NCBI GenBank assembly: GCA_030706285.1 | Contig: JAUZOU010000129.1 | Coordinates: 1 to 7,903, forward strand | Direction of reading: 5' to 3' | DNA from: Bacteroidota bacterium | GTDB lineage: Bacteria > Bacteroidota > Bacteroidia > Bacteroidales > UBA1402 | DNA: 7,903 nucleotides | Part shown: positions 6,775-7,903 of the stretch, piece by piece | How the letters are laid out: every line of letters begins with the position of its first letter | How positions within the stretch are numbered: the stretch's first letter is position 1 | Made by a program: the position numbers and the translations under genes | The notes under the pieces: model-generated | What the model was told of the DNA's origin: nothing | Seen by the model: only the letters and a program-made list of their open reading frames with translations | Databases searched by the model: none

Positions 6775-7767
6775 TCATTCTTTCGGATTGTAGCGGCATT
6801 TTAAGGGCTTTGAATATGGATTGCTTGTTTCAATGGTATAGGCACGACAATCCTGACAGACGTATCTCAATTCACACACGGAACAATCATCAATCTCATC
6901 TTTGGTAATGTTCCAATATTTTTTAAATGAAGGTTTTTCAATGACGGAACACAGTGGTGTGTTTGTTATATGTCCAAAACATTCTTTCATGGATGGGCAA
7001 TTTCTGATATAACCATCCTTATCAATGGCAATTTTTTTGTACAGGCAATTATTGAAATGTTTAGATTCCCAAAAAAGTTGACTGTCAGCTATACAGTACA
7101 ATTCTCCTGAAACGCCGCATTTTGTTTCATTTCGAATCTGTTCGGTTGTATTGATAACAATCAGATCATTGTGCTTATAGATCACATTGTCAGAAGCATT
7201 ACTTAATGTGATCTTTGAGAGTTTCGGATGACTGTTTTTCAATGATATTAGTTTATCAAGAGAAAATTCGTCACTAGCCTCGATGTAACACTCAACTTTT
7301 TCCAGTGAAGAAGCCGTGGTTATTTTTAAAGCGTGCTCAAATGCTCTAAAAGGAAGCTGATAATAATATCTGATTTCCAGCGCTTTGCAACCAAGATCTT
7401 CTAGCTGTGGAACAATTTGTTCTAATGAGTGCGTTGAGTCGGATGAAAAATCGATTATGGCATTCGTAATAGTGTCTTTTTCCTGAAATTCAGGGTATGA
7501 ATTGTCTGGATTATCGGGAATCGGCAGTTGAGTGATATAACCGAATTCATGATGATATAAAAAAGAGATATATGTGTCAATGGCATTTTTTTCCTCTGAG
7601 GTCAGCTTTTGCTGATCAATAGCAGATTTGCCCTGGCCTTTTTCAAGGAAATCGTACAATACCAATGGAATCGGTTGTATAATATTCCGTAGCAAATCAC
7701 ATACGACAGCTCTTTTGCAGCCCTTTACAGGGTGACAAAATGAATACAGATTGAAATAGCCATCCAT
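6775..7767 (-). CDS. gwsS: grasp-with-spasm type SPASM-domain peptide maturase
   Basis: This 330-residue protein fits the GwsS family of peptide maturases, which occur beside an ATP-grasp ligase (GwsG) and a small precursor peptide in Bacteroidota. The N-terminal pattern FCHPVKGCKRAVVCDL (10-25) is, from memory, typical of the family. Residues 98-135 (IIDFSS then LEDLGCKALEIRYY) look like a remnant of a radical-SAM barrel, but no CX3CX2C cluster motif exists anywhere in the protein. The C-terminal SPASM domain is rich in cysteine: Cys241-x10-Gly-x4-Cys257, then CSVCELRYVCQDC (Cys295, 298, 304, 307) and Cys324, with Cys217, 225, 263 and 273 also available. It should bind one or two Fe-S clusters and act on the precursor in the cytosol; the chemistry is unknown. 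The ATG at 7767 has a weak AGGGA six or so bases upstream and lies 11 bases after the previous stop, so it is in an operon with that gene. Confidence 0.82.
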   Translation of the reverse strand: MDGYFNLYSFCHPVKGCKRAVVCDLLRNIIQPIPLVLYDFLEKGQGKSAIDQQKLTSEEKNAIDTYISFLYHHEFGYITQLPIPDNPDNSYPEFQEKDTITNAIIDFSSDSTHSLEQIVPQLEDLGCKALEIRYYYQLPFRAFEHALKITTASSLEKVECYIEASDEFSLDKLISLKNSHPKLSKITLSNASDNVIYKHNDLIVINTTEQIRNETKCGVSGELYCIADSQLFWESKHFNNCLYKKIAIDKDGYIRNCPSMKECFGHITNTPLCSVIEKPSFKKYWNITKDEIDDCSVCELRYVCQDCRAYTIETSNPYSKPLKCRYNPKE

Positions 7768-7778
7768 AAATCATCCCT

Positions 7779-7903
7779 TCACAATTGAATCACTTTATAT
7801 TGTCTTGTCCCGTTCACCAATCTTGAAATATTCTTATTGAATACAGAATCATCTTTATTTGTATTCTGAATTCCATAAAGGGTGTCAAAATTGGATATTG
7901 GAT
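7779..7903 (-). CDS. C-terminal end of an unidentified gene, perhaps the ATP-grasp partner GwsG (partial)
   Basis: Reading leftwards from the window edge, a frame of 40 codons is open and ends in TGA at 7779-7781. It stops 11 bases before the SPASM maturase start, which is normal operon spacing, and its last bases include the weak ribosome-binding site of that gene. The encoded tail is polar and rich in Asn, Lys and Asp (PISNFDTLYGIQNTNKDD at the start, RLVNGTRQYKVIQL at the end), unlike random AT-rich sequence. It has no motif I can assign. In gws loci the gene before the maturase is usually the ATP-grasp ligase, so that is the first guess, from position only; an accessory protein or the end of a precursor is also possible. 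A competing frame is open for 29 codons from the edge but ends far from the maturase start. Confidence 0.5.
   Translation of the reverse strand, partial: PISNFDTLYGIQNTNKDDSVFNKNISRLVNGTRQYKVIQL

Overview
The window looks like chromosomal DNA from a member of the Bacteroidota, perhaps a Pedobacter-, Chitinophaga- or Chryseobacterium-like organism. The DNA is AT-rich. Two intergenic stretches carry the TAnnTTTG -7 box typical of this phylum, starts mostly lack strong Shine-Dalgarno sequences, and the right half holds genes of the 'grasp-with-spasm' peptide maturation type, a family known mainly from Bacteroidota. The genus is inference.

Left part (1-1610), ordinary metabolism: the 3' part of a HAD-superfamily phosphatase gene on the + strand, cut by the window edge, converges on a complete gene for a PLP-dependent threonine aldolase on the - strand. 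Neither is obviously linked to the peptide cluster.

Middle (1543-3132): a 192-base AT-rich gap holds a possible 37-codon ORF for a small hydrophobic peptide and a good -7 promoter box. A two-transmembrane sensor histidine kinase follows on the + strand. No response regulator lies in the window.

Right part (3129-7903), all on the - strand and read from right to left: the last 40 codons of an unidentified gene entering from the edge (by position possibly the ATP-grasp ligase GwsG); a SPASM-domain peptide maturase (GwsS type) that lacks the radical-SAM CX3CX2C motif; an ABC exporter with an N-terminal C39 peptidase; and a HlyD-type membrane-fusion protein. The first two are 11 bases apart, the last two 2 bases apart. 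An 83-base gap between maturase and exporter holds a possible internal promoter overlapped by a 15-base palindrome.

Taken together this is the processing and export half of a ribosomally made, modified peptide (RiPP) locus. The maturase would act with an ATP-grasp partner on a precursor peptide, the C39 domain would cut the leader, probably after a double glycine, and exporter plus HlyD protein would move the product out of the cytoplasm. No precursor peptide gene is recognisable in the window and it most likely lies beyond the right edge. The histidine kinase converges on the operon with overlapping stop codons and is a candidate, unproven regulator.
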